From Flemingiibacterium sp045634005 (GTDB taxonomy: Bacteria > Bacillota > Clostridia > Oscillospirales > CAG-272): a DNA stretch of 64,000 nucleotides. The stretch covers positions 8,494-72,493 of the forward strand of contig JAZQZL010000023.1 of assembly GCA_045634005.1 (NCBI GenBank). The letters run 5' to 3'. Each line of letters opens with the position of its first letter. The first letter of the stretch is position 1. Shown piece after piece: positions 40,978 to 48,348 of the stretch. The position numbers and the translations under genes were made by a program. The notes below the pieces were generated by a model, which searched no databases, had not been told where the DNA came from, and saw nothing but the letters and a program-made list of their open reading frames with translations.

Positions 40978-41973
40978 ATGAATAAGATCAAAATAGCGCA
41001 AATAGGAACAAGCATGCACAGTCACGGAAATTTCATTTGGGATAGCATTACAAAGCAAAACGACATTTTTGACGTTGTCGGATATGCATTCCCCGAGAAC
41101 GAAAGAGAAAAATTCCCGGAGCGTGCGAAGGCATTTGACGGTTATAAGGAAATGACTGTTGATGAAATATTAAACGATCCGGAAATTGAAGCGGTCGCAG
41201 TTGAAACAGAGGAAATATATATCACAAAATATGCACTTATGGCTGCAAATGCCGGCAAGCATCTTCACATGGAAAAGCCCGGCGGTGTTGACCTTGCCGA
41301 CTTTGAAAAGCTTGTTGAAATATTACGCTCAAAAAATCTGACCTTTTCGGTGGGGTATATGTTTCGCTTCAATCCGAAGATTAAGGAAGCACTTGAAAAG
41401 GTAAAAAGCGGCGAGCTTGGCAAAATATATTCGGTTGAAGCACATATGAGCATCAGGCATTCAGCCGAGTTCAGACAGTGGCTTGAAAATTTCCCCGGTG
41501 GAATGACGTTCTTTTTGGGCTGCCATTTGATAGATTTGATATATCAAATTCAAGGAGAGCCGCAAGAAATCATTCCTCTTAACTCTTCAACCGGAACCGG
41601 TGGGGTCACTGCCGATGATTACGGAATGGTAGTATTCAAATATGAAAACGGCGTATCCTTTGCGAAAGCCTGCTCCAATGAAAGCGGCGGATTTTTAAGA
41701 AGACAGCTTGTTCTTTGCGGTGAAAACGGCACCGTAGAAATAAGGCCTCTCGAGGTTTCGGTAGAGAAAGAACAGTATACCGTGATGAACGAGGTTTACA
41801 ACGCCGCGGGCCGCAGAGATTGGCAGACAAGCAAGTCGGAGCTGCATGACCGTTATGATGGTATGATGCGCAATTTCGCTGAAATTGTGAGAGGAAAAGA
41901 AAATCCATATTCTTATGATTATGAGCTTGGTCTTTATAAGTTGATACTTAGATCATGCGGAAAGGAAGTATAA
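40978..41973 (+). CDS. Gfo/Idh/MocA-family oxidoreductase
   Basis: The 331-residue dehydrogenase starts with the Rossmann segment IKIAQIGTSMHSHGNFIW. It has HMEKPGGVDLADFEKL (the EKP motif, about 94-109) and the C-terminal-domain segment GGMTFFLGCHLIDLIYQIQG. Family members oxidise sugar hydroxyls using NAD(P). It is the first gene of the second AraC-linked operon, with two MDR dehydrogenases after it. The ATG at 40978 follows AAAGGAGAAAG; the longer in-frame start is rejected. Confidence 0.9.
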   Translation: MNKIKIAQIGTSMHSHGNFIWDSITKQNDIFDVVGYAFPENEREKFPERAKAFDGYKEMTVDEILNDPEIEAVAVETEEIYITKYALMAANAGKHLHMEKPGGVDLADFEKLVEILRSKNLTFSVGYMFRFNPKIKEALEKVKSGELGKIYSVEAHMSIRHSAEFRQWLENFPGGMTFFLGCHLIDLIYQIQGEPQEIIPLNSSTGTGGVTADDYGMVVFKYENGVSFAKACSNESGGFLRRQLVLCGENGTVEIRPLEVSVEKEQYTVMNEVYNAAGRRDWQTSKSELHDRYDGMMRNFAEIVRGKENPYSYDYELGLYKLILRSCGKEV

Positions 41974-41975
41974 TT

Positions 41976-42992
41976 ATGCAAACAAAACAAATTGTATTTA
42001 CCGCACTTCGCGTAGCGGAGCTTCTTGAGGTGCCGTGCTTGCCGCCCAAGGAAAACGAGGTCACGGTAAGCCTCGAATATTCGGCAATAAGCTCCGGAAC
42101 AGAAAGAGCTAACTTTATTGGACTTAGAAACGGACTGCACGTTGCAGAGGATAAAGAACCTGCTTATCCCAGAGCGGTTGGTTACAGTGCCGCGGGCGTT
42201 GTTACTGAAATCGGCAGCAACGTAACCGACATTAAAGTCGGAGATAAGGTCGTTGTATTTTGGGGAAAGCATAAAAAGAATATTACTATCAGCAGAAATA
42301 ATGTAATCAAAATTCCCGACGGCGTTTCCGAGAAGGAAGCCGCACTGGCGTTTATTTCCACCTTCCCACTTGGCGCTATAAGAAAAACAAAGCTGGAAAT
42401 CGGCGAATCCGCTATGGTAATGGGACTTGGTATTCTCGGTATATTTGCAGTTCAGGAATTAAGAGCGTCAGGAGCATATCCGGTTATTGCCGTTGATCCT
42501 GTAAAGGAGCGCAGAGAGCTTGCTTTAAAAATGGGTGCTGACTATGCGCTTGACCCCACAGACGATAATTTTATCAAGGACGTTCTCGCTTTGAGTGACG
42601 GTGGAGTAAACGTCTGTATTGAGGTAACAGGACTTGGTGTCGGACTGATTCAGACACTTGAGTGTATGAAGGAAATGGGCAGAGTTGCACTTTTGGGATG
42701 CACACGAAGCTCTCATTTTGAAATTGATTATTACGGCAAGGTTCACGGTCGTGGAATAACGCTGATCGGCGCACATACGATGGCACGCCCAAAGACAGAG
42801 TCATCGGCAGGACTATGGACAGACGTAGACGATTTGAAAGCCGTTTTTAACCTCATCAAAGGCAAACGCCTCAATTTTGCGGATATGATCTTCGAAATTC
42901 ATTCTCCAAATGACGCAAACGAGGTTTATAACAGACTTGCAGATGAAAAGAATTTCCCTGTAGGCGTGTTGTTTGATTGGAAGAATATCTAA
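41976..42992 (+). CDS. Zinc-type MDR dehydrogenase
   Basis: This 338-residue medium-chain dehydrogenase/reductase has a GroES-like N-terminal domain (SAISSGTERANFIGLRNG). The nucleotide-binding domain contains VMGLGILGIFAVQELRASG and VIAVDPVKERRELALKMGADYALDP. The usual catalytic zinc ligands are not all present in the N-terminal loop. It lies two bases after the Gfo/Idh/MocA gene, with GGAAAGGAAG as ribosome site inside that gene's end. It is probably a polyol or sugar dehydrogenase; substrate unknown. Confidence 0.88.
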   Translation: MQTKQIVFTALRVAELLEVPCLPPKENEVTVSLEYSAISSGTERANFIGLRNGLHVAEDKEPAYPRAVGYSAAGVVTEIGSNVTDIKVGDKVVVFWGKHKKNITISRNNVIKIPDGVSEKEAALAFISTFPLGAIRKTKLEIGESAMVMGLGILGIFAVQELRASGAYPVIAVDPVKERRELALKMGADYALDPTDDNFIKDVLALSDGGVNVCIEVTGLGVGLIQTLECMKEMGRVALLGCTRSSHFEIDYYGKVHGRGITLIGAHTMARPKTESSAGLWTDVDDLKAVFNLIKGKRLNFADMIFEIHSPNDANEVYNRLADEKNFPVGVLFDWKNI

Positions 42993-43007
42993 AAAGGAGA
43001 AAGCGGA

Positions 43008-43985
43008 ATGAAAGCAATACTTGTAAATGAGGACAAAAGCTTAAGATGGGATAACGTTCCGGATCCCGTTCTCGGCGAAGATGAAGTCTTGGTAAAGGTT
43101 GAATATGCGGCGCTGAACCGTGCAGACCTTATGCAAAGAGAGGGCGACTATCCGCCGCCCGAGGGCTGTCCGGAATGGATGGGCCTTGAGGTTTCTGGCG
43201 AAATTGTTGAAATGACAGAGGGCGCCAAGGAAAAATCAAATTACAAGATCGGCGATAAGGTTTGTGCACTGCTTGGCGGCGGCGGTTATGCAGAATTTGT
43301 TTCTGTCAAGTATGATATGTGTATGCCTGTGCCAAAGAATTGCACAATGGCGGAAGCTGCGGCAATTCCCGAGGCATTTGCCACGGCATATCTCAAGCTG
43401 TTCGTCGAAGGACACGCCAAAGCAGGGGATACATTACTTATGCAGGCAGGTGCAAGTGGACTTGCCAGCGTTATTATACCTATGGCAAAAGCATTTGGCC
43501 TTCGCGTTATTACAACGGTCATAAGCGATCCCCAAAACATTAAGCATCTCGGGGCAGATCTCGTAGTTGACACAAGAGTGCAGAATCTGCCTGAAATACT
43601 CAAAAAGGAAGAAGCGGAAGGCAGGGCTGTTGACATTGCAATCGACTGTCTTGGTTCTCAGAATCTTGGTGACTGTCTGCCATATGTAAAGTATGGATGC
43701 CGCTGGATAGTGATTGCGGCTCTTGCCGGATCAAATACGACAATCGACCTTAAAAACATTTACAAGAAGAACATCAGAATTGTTGGCAGCACACTCCGCT
43801 CACGCACGCCTCAAATGAAGGCTGAAATTCTTGCAAAGCTTGTCGATGAGATTTGGGGAAAGGTAGCAGACGGCGCTATAAAGCCTACCGTATACAAGAT
43901 TCTCCCGATTAGTGAGGCTGAAGCGGCACACGATATTCTTTACCGCGGCGAAAATATAGGCAAGGTAGTGCTAAAGGTACAATAA
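43008..43985 (+). CDS. NAD(P)H:quinone-oxidoreductase-like MDR protein
   Basis: The 325-residue protein belongs to the quinone-oxidoreductase/PIG3-like branch of MDR enzymes. It has YAALNRADLMQREGDYPPPEGCPEWMGLEVSG near the N-terminus and the coenzyme-binding QAGASGLASVIIPMAKAFG motif. There are no zinc ligands, as is normal in this branch. It follows the previous MDR gene by 15 bases, so the operon supplies three dehydrogenase-type enzymes. A terminator lies about 40 bases downstream. Confidence 0.88.
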   Translation: MKAILVNEDKSLRWDNVPDPVLGEDEVLVKVEYAALNRADLMQREGDYPPPEGCPEWMGLEVSGEIVEMTEGAKEKSNYKIGDKVCALLGGGGYAEFVSVKYDMCMPVPKNCTMAEAAAIPEAFATAYLKLFVEGHAKAGDTLLMQAGASGLASVIIPMAKAFGLRVITTVISDPQNIKHLGADLVVDTRVQNLPEILKKEEAEGRAVDIAIDCLGSQNLGDCLPYVKYGCRWIVIAALAGSNTTIDLKNIYKKNIRIVGSTLRSRTPQMKAEILAKLVDEIWGKVADGAIKPTVYKILPISEAEAAHDILYRGENIGKVVLKVQ

Positions 43986-44021
43986 AGATTGTAGCCCACA
44001 ACTAAATACATTTACAAAAGA

Positions 44022-44056
44022 AAAACGGCAGTACAGAAATTTCTGTGCTGCCGTTT
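44022..44056. terminator. Bidirectional terminator
   Basis: AAACGGCAG pairs with CTGCCGTTT through an inner ACAGAAATTTCTGT stem, between the genes ending at 43985 (+) and 44105 (-). Confidence 0.85.
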
Positions 44057-44104
44057 CTTGTATGGACAAAAAGGAGGAGCATACGCTCCTCCAAGTTTAT
44101 TAGG

Positions 44105-44929
44105 TTACAGCTTTGCAATAAGATCAGCAAGCCAATCGGCGGATTCAATAGTTCTCTTGAAAATGTCAAATTCGGAGTTGACCTCAACGGTAACGGTGCC
44201 GTGAGTCCAGCCCGAAGCATTGATTATCTTCATCGCCTCGGCGTTCTTAACGAAGCCTCCGCCAAGCTCAAGGCTGTCGTAAACGACACCGTCGCGAAGG
44301 AGTCCCTCGCCGTCGGTCACCTTGAGGTCCTTGAGATGCACGTAAACCACGCGGTCGATAAAAGCCTTAAGACCCTCGATCTCGTCAACGCCTGCGAGAG
44401 GGAAGTTGCCGCTGTCGTATGTAAACATAAGTGTCGGGTTATTATCAAGAAGATATTTGATATCCTCGATAGATGCGTATGCGCTTTTCTTAACGGAGAA
44501 ATCCTCAACGGTTACGGTGATCGGAAGATCCTTGGCATATTCGCAAAGGTCGTGGAACTGCTCACGCAGCGCCTTAACGTAGTCGCCCTGCTTCTCGGCA
44601 GGTAAGCCTGCAGGTATCTGCGGCACGTTCATAAAATACGGGCTGCCTATGGATACGGCCTTGTTTATCGCGTTTTTCATATAGTCAAGCGACGCTATGT
44701 ATTTCTCGCGCGTGTCAAACTCAAGCGGAGCAAAGCCGTGTACGGAAGCTGCCTGCATACCTGCGCGTGCGAGCATAGCGTTTGTGTCGTCGTTTATTTC
44801 CTTCGAGTTGAAGTCGAGCTCTACGATGCCGTGTTCGCGTCCCTTGGCGAGGGCCTCGTCAACATCGCGTGCCAAGCCTTCTCTTACACCTGCGTTAAGC
44901 TGTCCGAAAAACGATCCTATCTTATACAT
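44105..44929 (-). CDS. Sugar phosphate isomerase/epimerase (TIM-barrel)
   Basis: This 274-residue xylose-isomerase-like TIM barrel shows metal-ligand-type residues in VTVEDFSVKKSAYAS, FTYDSGNFPLAG, YVHLKD and TVEVNSE. It is the third such enzyme in 16 kb. It is convergent with the oxidoreductase operon and 63 bases downstream of a radical SAM gene on the same strand. The position beside a second oxidoreductase set supports a shared sugar pathway. Its substrate is unknown. Confidence 0.85.
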   Translation of the reverse strand: MYKIGSFFGQLNAGVREGLARDVDEALAKGREHGIVELDFNSKEINDDTNAMLARAGMQAASVHGFAPLEFDTREKYIASLDYMKNAINKAVSIGSPYFMNVPQIPAGLPAEKQGDYVKALREQFHDLCEYAKDLPITVTVEDFSVKKSAYASIEDIKYLLDNNPTLMFTYDSGNFPLAGVDEIEGLKAFIDRVVYVHLKDLKVTDGEGLLRDGVVYDSLELGGGFVKNAEAMKIINASGWTHGTVTVEVNSEFDIFKRTIESADWLADLIAKL

Positions 44930-44992
44930 ATTGATTACCCCTTTTGGTGAAATTTTGCTTTAGTTAAGTATATCACAAGTGTACTTATGCTG

Positions 44993-45868
44993 TCAAGTCA
45001 TTTTTTTACTCCGGACATTTTTATAATATCCGGCGCGCATACAGCGCTTGCAGAGCGCCTCGGTGCATTCGTGGCGTGTAAATCCGTCGTATATGGCGCG
45101 TGCACGCTCGGTTGCGAGTATCTTCTCGAGCGGTGTGACGAAAAGATTGCCAAGCGGTATGTCGCCGTCGCGGTCAAGGCAGCACGGCACGACCGTGCCG
45201 TCGGCGAGCACACCGATCTGATCGCGCAGTCCGTAGCAAAAGCCAGCGTCGGAGAGTACGTCGCCGTTTACGTCGGGCCAGTCGAATTTTTCGCCCCATT
45301 CGAGGAAAACGCGTGAGGTTAGTCGGTATCCGGAGCGCGTTTGCACCCATTCGGCGGGGAAGTATTCGTGCATCAACGCGAGGATCTGGCCGTTTTTGGT
45401 GTTGAGCGCGCCGTCGGCTCTGCCGTCGAGGTTCCATAGGCGAAGCACGGTGATAATGCCTGCATCGGCGGCTTTTTTCGCGAATTCAAGGCAGCCGTTT
45501 ACGTAGTCCTCAAAGGGAAGGACGAGGTCGTTTGCCTCGAAGGAGTGAAGGGAAATGCTGACCTTATGCGGCGCGGCGGATATAAGCGAGTCGCCTTTGC
45601 TTTTGAGAAGCGTGCCGTTTGTGGTTATGACCGATTTGAGCCCGAGCGAGGTCGCAATTTCGATAAATCGCGGCAGCAGCATATGCGCCGTCGGCTCGCC
45701 CATCAGGTGATAGTATAAGTACTCCGCCCACGGCGCGACACGCTTGGCGAGCGCGGTGAACTCCGCTTCGGTGAGGCTTTTCGGCGTGCGGCGTGTACCG
45801 GGACAGAACGCGCAGGAAAGGTTACAGCGGTTGGTTATTTCGAGGTATACCTTGCGGTGATTTGACAT
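44993..45868 (-). CDS. Radical SAM protein with SPASM-type C-terminus
   Basis: The 291-residue enzyme has the 4Fe-4S cluster motif CNLSCAFC at 13-20, preceded by YLEITNR. TTNGTLL and SISLHSFEAND follow in the barrel. A second cysteine group (CYGLRDQIGVLADGTVVPCC, then CTEALCKRCMRAGY) indicates an auxiliary cluster as in SPASM proteins. These enzymes often modify peptides or reduce or maturate sugar-linked enzymes; no peptide substrate is encoded next to it. A sulfatase-maturing role is possible, but no sulfatase gene is visible. Confidence 0.87.
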   Translation of the reverse strand: MSNHRKVYLEITNRCNLSCAFCPGTRRTPKSLTEAEFTALAKRVAPWAEYLYYHLMGEPTAHMLLPRFIEIATSLGLKSVITTNGTLLKSKGDSLISAAPHKVSISLHSFEANDLVLPFEDYVNGCLEFAKKAADAGIITVLRLWNLDGRADGALNTKNGQILALMHEYFPAEWVQTRSGYRLTSRVFLEWGEKFDWPDVNGDVLSDAGFCYGLRDQIGVLADGTVVPCCLDRDGDIPLGNLFVTPLEKILATERARAIYDGFTRHECTEALCKRCMRAGYYKNVRSKKMT

Positions 45869-45935
45869 TACGGCACCTTGCTTTCTTATACTGTGAGTTT
45901 AGTATAGCATATTTCGCTCGGTTTGTAAAGCGCAA

Positions 45936-45969
45936 AAAAAAGAAATCGCCAAACGGCGATTTCTTTTTT
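45936..45969 (-). terminator. Rho-independent terminator of the TM2-like gene
   Basis: AAAAAAGAAATCGCC pairs with GGCGATTTCTTTTTT with loop AAAC. It lies directly after the stop codon on the minus strand. Confidence 0.88.
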
Positions 45970-45979
45970 GTGAATATGA

Positions 45980-46207
45980 TTAGCCCTTAATGTAGCCGAT
46001 GTTCTTTTCCTTTGCAGGATCAAACGTAAGGTTGCAGATAGAAGCAACGAGTACGTAGATACCCATGGTGATGATACCAAGGAAGAAGTAAGCAGCGGTT
46101 CTGGAGGTGTAACCCTCGGGCTTAAGAGAAGTATGGTTGATGATAAGGCTACCAATCCAACCGAGGAAGAATGTTAAAAGGAAACGAACGAGATTATTGT
46201 TTTGCAT
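45980..46207 (-). CDS. Small TM2-like membrane protein
   Basis: This 75-residue protein has two hydrophobic segments separated by a turn containing Arg. It starts NNLVRFLLTFFLGWIGSL and continues AAYFFLGIITMGIYVLVASICN. The pattern resembles TM2-domain proteins found widely in bacteria with unknown function. The ATG at 46207 follows AAAGGAGGAC, a strong ribosome site; a longer in-frame ORF lacks one. A strong terminator follows. No partner gene is adjacent. Confidence 0.75.
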   Translation of the reverse strand: MQNNNLVRFLLTFFLGWIGSLIINHTSLKPEGYTSRTAAYFFLGIITMGIYVLVASICNLTFDPAKEKNIGYIKG

Positions 46208-46355
46208 TTTTATGTCCTCCTTTCTTAAGAACGTAACAATTATATCACAATTTGGCGATATTGTCAAGGTTTTTTCTAAATTTATTAAAATAAATCGAAT
46301 AATGTCACAAAATGAGGATAAAGTATGAATGAACAAATCCGGGGAACCGATTATA

Positions 46356-46748
46356 TCAGCTCCAATGAAGCTCGTAATAAAACCAATAATCGCAAATCTT
46401 CTTTACGAAGCACCAATCAGTGCCTTTATTCGGTGTTCCAAAATAAACGCCGTCATCGGCTTCGCTGACGTCATTTTTTATTTTCTCGATATCGTTTCCA
46501 AAATAAAAATCGGGGAGTATGAATTCATTGCTTTCTGAATAATAATACCCGTAGTAAACACCGCCAATGCTGATGCCATCTGATGTATATTCATAGAATT
46601 CCTGACCGCTTTCGGGAGAAAAATATTCTTTGTTTTCCTCAACGTAATCGCATATTTCGCTATACATTTTACTTGATATGGACATTCCGTTACAGGCAGA
46701 TAGAAAAATAAAAACTGCGCAAAGTGTAAGGCGTGACAGTTTTTTCAT
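46356..46748 (-). CDS. Small hypothetical lipoprotein
   Basis: The family is not recognised. The 130-residue precursor has a signal peptide with lipobox Cys19 (FLSACN). The mature part is acidic and tyrosine-rich (GGVYYGYYYSESNEF) with one C-terminal CFVKKICDYWFYY segment. Its ATG overlaps the stop of the four-helix-bundle gene by four bases (ATGA), with AAAGGAG upstream. The two are therefore translationally coupled. AT-rich composition suggests foreign origin. Function unknown. Confidence 0.65.
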   Translation of the reverse strand: MKKLSRLTLCAVFIFLSACNGMSISSKMYSEICDYVEENKEYFSPESGQEFYEYTSDGISIGGVYYGYYYSESNEFILPDFYFGNDIEKIKNDVSEADDGVYFGTPNKGTDWCFVKKICDYWFYYELHWS

Positions 46749-47092
46749 TTTGTACTCTCCTTTAACGTTTTGCACGATGCTATAAGCATACGTCTTATGC
46801 GGCCGCACAGATTTCTGTATTTTTTAAAGATTTCTTCGTCTACGGTTTTAGTATTGTAGAGCAACTGAAACCAACCTTCCGTTTCGCTGCACTCTTTGAG
46901 TGCAATTTCAAATTTCGATAACATATCAGCTCTGCTTTGCCCGTAATTGGCCTCGCGAATATTGGCATAAACGCTGCTCGAGCTTTTTCGTAGTTGAAAG
47001 ATAGTGTTAGAGGGAGCTTTTATATTTTGACAAAGCAATTCAACGTCGGTTGCAAGCTGTTCTGCGTAGGTTAGTAAATAGTTTTTAGCCAT
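46745..47092 (-). CDS. Four-helix-bundle protein (23S rRNA IVS protein family)
   Basis: This 115-residue protein matches the four-helix-bundle/IVP family, first seen inside 23S rRNA intervening sequences. It has TIFQLRKSSSSVYANIREANYGQS and the helix FEIALKECSETEGWFQLL. Here it is not inside rRNA. It is coupled to the lipoprotein gene below and sits beside an array of palindromic hairpins at 47139-47318. It may bind such nucleic-acid hairpins, which is inference; no biochemical role for the family is established that I know of. Confidence 0.85.
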   Translation of the reverse strand: MAKNYLLTYAEQLATDVELLCQNIKAPSNTIFQLRKSSSSVYANIREANYGQSRADMLSKFEIALKECSETEGWFQLLYNTKTVDEEIFKKYRNLCGRIRRMLIASCKTLKESTK

Positions 47093-47138
47093 TGTATCAC
47101 TTCCTTCGAGCGTATTATACAGACATCGGTAGCTAAAT

Positions 47139-47318
47139 CAATGGCGGAGCCATTGTATATCATCAAGGCGAAAGCCTTGTATATCGCCAACACGAAGTGT
47201 TGTATCTCATCAAGACGCAGGGGGATACACGCAGGTGCGTGATGAGATACAGCCCGAAGGGCTGATGATATACACCACGCTTCGCGCGGTGATGATATGC
47301 CAAGCCTGCGGCTTGGAT
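47139..47318. repeat. Array of small palindromes joined by TATATCATCA-type spacers
   Basis: About seven hairpins follow one another: AATGGCGGAGCCATT, CAAGGCGAAAGCCTTG, CAACACGAAGTGTTG, a central GC-rich one, AGCCCGAAGGGCT, CACCACGCTTCGCGCGGTG and CCAAGCCTGCGGCTTGG. The spacers read TATATCATCA in the left half and TGATGATATA in the right half, so the whole array also folds on itself around about 47215-47230. It lies upstream of the IVP-family gene. Confidence 0.8.
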
Positions 47319-47354
47319 AAAAAAAGGAGTTTTGCAAAGCAAAAGTCCTTTTTT
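47319..47354 (-). terminator. Rho-independent terminator after tRNA-Ser (GCT)
   Basis: AAAAAGGA with TTTTGC pairs with GCAAAA and TCCTTTTT, giving a long stem with flanking A/T runs. It lies immediately downstream of the minus-strand tRNA. Confidence 0.8.
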
Positions 47355-47448
47355 GGCGGAGAAGGAGAGATTTGAACTCTCGCGCCGGTTTAAATCCGAC
47401 CTACACCCTTAGCAGGGGCGCCTCTTCGGCCAACTTGAGTACTTCTCC
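47354..47448 (-). tRNA. tRNA-Ser (GCT)
   Basis: The minus strand gives a class II tRNA with long variable arm. The acceptor is GGAGAAG/CTTCTCC with GCCA encoded, the anticodon loop is CTGCTAA (anticodon GCT), and the T arm is GAGAG-TTCAAAT-CTCTC. Length with CCA is 95. Confidence 0.94.
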
Positions 47449-47487
47449 GTATATGCCGAACTAAATATTAAGCTCGCAAAAAGAAAA

Positions 47488-47578
47488 TGGCGGAGAGAGT
47501 GGGATTCGAACCCACGGCTCCCTCACGAGAGTCACCGGTTTTCAAGACCGGCTCCTTAAACCGCTCGGACATCTCTCC
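47488..47578 (-). tRNA. tRNA-Ser (TGA)
   Basis: The minus strand gives a second class II tRNA. The acceptor is GGAGAGA/TCTCTCC with GCCA encoded, the anticodon loop CTTGAAA (anticodon TGA) has a CCGGT/ACCGG stem, and the T arm is GTGGG-TTCGAAT-CCCAC. It lies 39 bases upstream of the other tRNA-Ser and probably shares its transcript. Confidence 0.95.
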
Positions 47579-47723
47579 ACATGAGATGTTTTCTGATTGC
47601 AACATATATATACTACCACAAACTTGGGGCGTTGTCAATAGGTTTTATAAAAATATTTTAACCTTTTCCACGCATATATATGGTGTTTTTCAAAAAATAT
47701 TTACACAAATTTTCAAAAACCTC

Positions 47724-47752
47724 TTGCATTTATCCCCAATCTATGATACAAT
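47724..47752 (+). promoter_or_regulatory. SigA-type promoter of secG
   Basis: TTGCAT (47724-47729) and TACAAT (47747-47752) are separated by 17 bases, 47 bases before the start at 47800. Confidence 0.7.
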
Positions 47753-47799
47753 GTCTATGTTTGATTTTACTGATAACAATTTTTTGGAGGACAATTAAA

Positions 47800-48228
47800 A
47801 TGTTTGATATTATTATTGGTATTATTCTGCTCGTTGCAGCGGTATTCCTTATAGCTTCCGTTCTTCTTCAGAGCAGCAAGTCTCACAAGCTTCCCGGTAC
47901 TATTTCCGGCGGCGCAGAAACCTTCTTTGGCAAGAATAAGGGATCGGCTATCGACCGTGTTCTCGGCAAGGTAACTGCTATCGTTGCTATTCTTTTCTGC
48001 GTACTTGTTGTTGTTATGTACGTTGCACAGGATCAGACCATCACTGTTGACACCGGTGCAGGCACCGGCACAAGCCAGCTTGCTCCCGAGCTTGGCGACA
48101 CTGACGAGCACGATCACGACCACGATCACGCTGACGACACAACCGCAGCTGCTGACGATACCACTGCAGCAACTGACGACACCGCCGAGGCTGCTGACGA
48201 TACTACTGAAGCAACCGACGCTGAATAA
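47800..48228 (+). CDS. secG: Preprotein translocase subunit SecG with long acidic tail
   Basis: This 142-residue membrane protein is part of the SecYEG export channel. The normal SecG part (1-80) has two transmembrane segments (about 2-22 and 56-75) and the conserved SGGAETFFGKNKG loop between them. An extension of about 60 residues follows, containing DEHDHDHDHADD and repeated DDTTAA units. Ordinary SecG is only ~75-80 residues. The start has GGAGGA upstream. It precedes rnr, a common Firmicute order. Confidence 0.9.
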   Translation: MFDIIIGIILLVAAVFLIASVLLQSSKSHKLPGTISGGAETFFGKNKGSAIDRVLGKVTAIVAILFCVLVVVMYVAQDQTITVDTGAGTGTSQLAPELGDTDEHDHDHDHADDTTAAADDTTAATDDTAEAADDTTEATDAE

Positions 48229-48348
48229 TTAAAACCGAATTTACAAAGCCGCTTGCCCAACGGTTTTGCGCGTATTGTTTTACATAAACGCGCAAATACT
48301 AACCGTATGGCAGGTGGCTTTCTGTTTTAGCTGAAAGGATGTGATATA

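Noticed and set aside
46745..47092. Idea that the IVP-family gene marks an rRNA intervening sequence
   Set aside because: There is no 23S rRNA sequence around it; the gene is free-standing here.
47139..47318. Possible CRISPR array
   Set aside because: The units are palindromes with variable stems and short spacers that invert halfway; there are no constant repeats with unique spacers and no cas genes.
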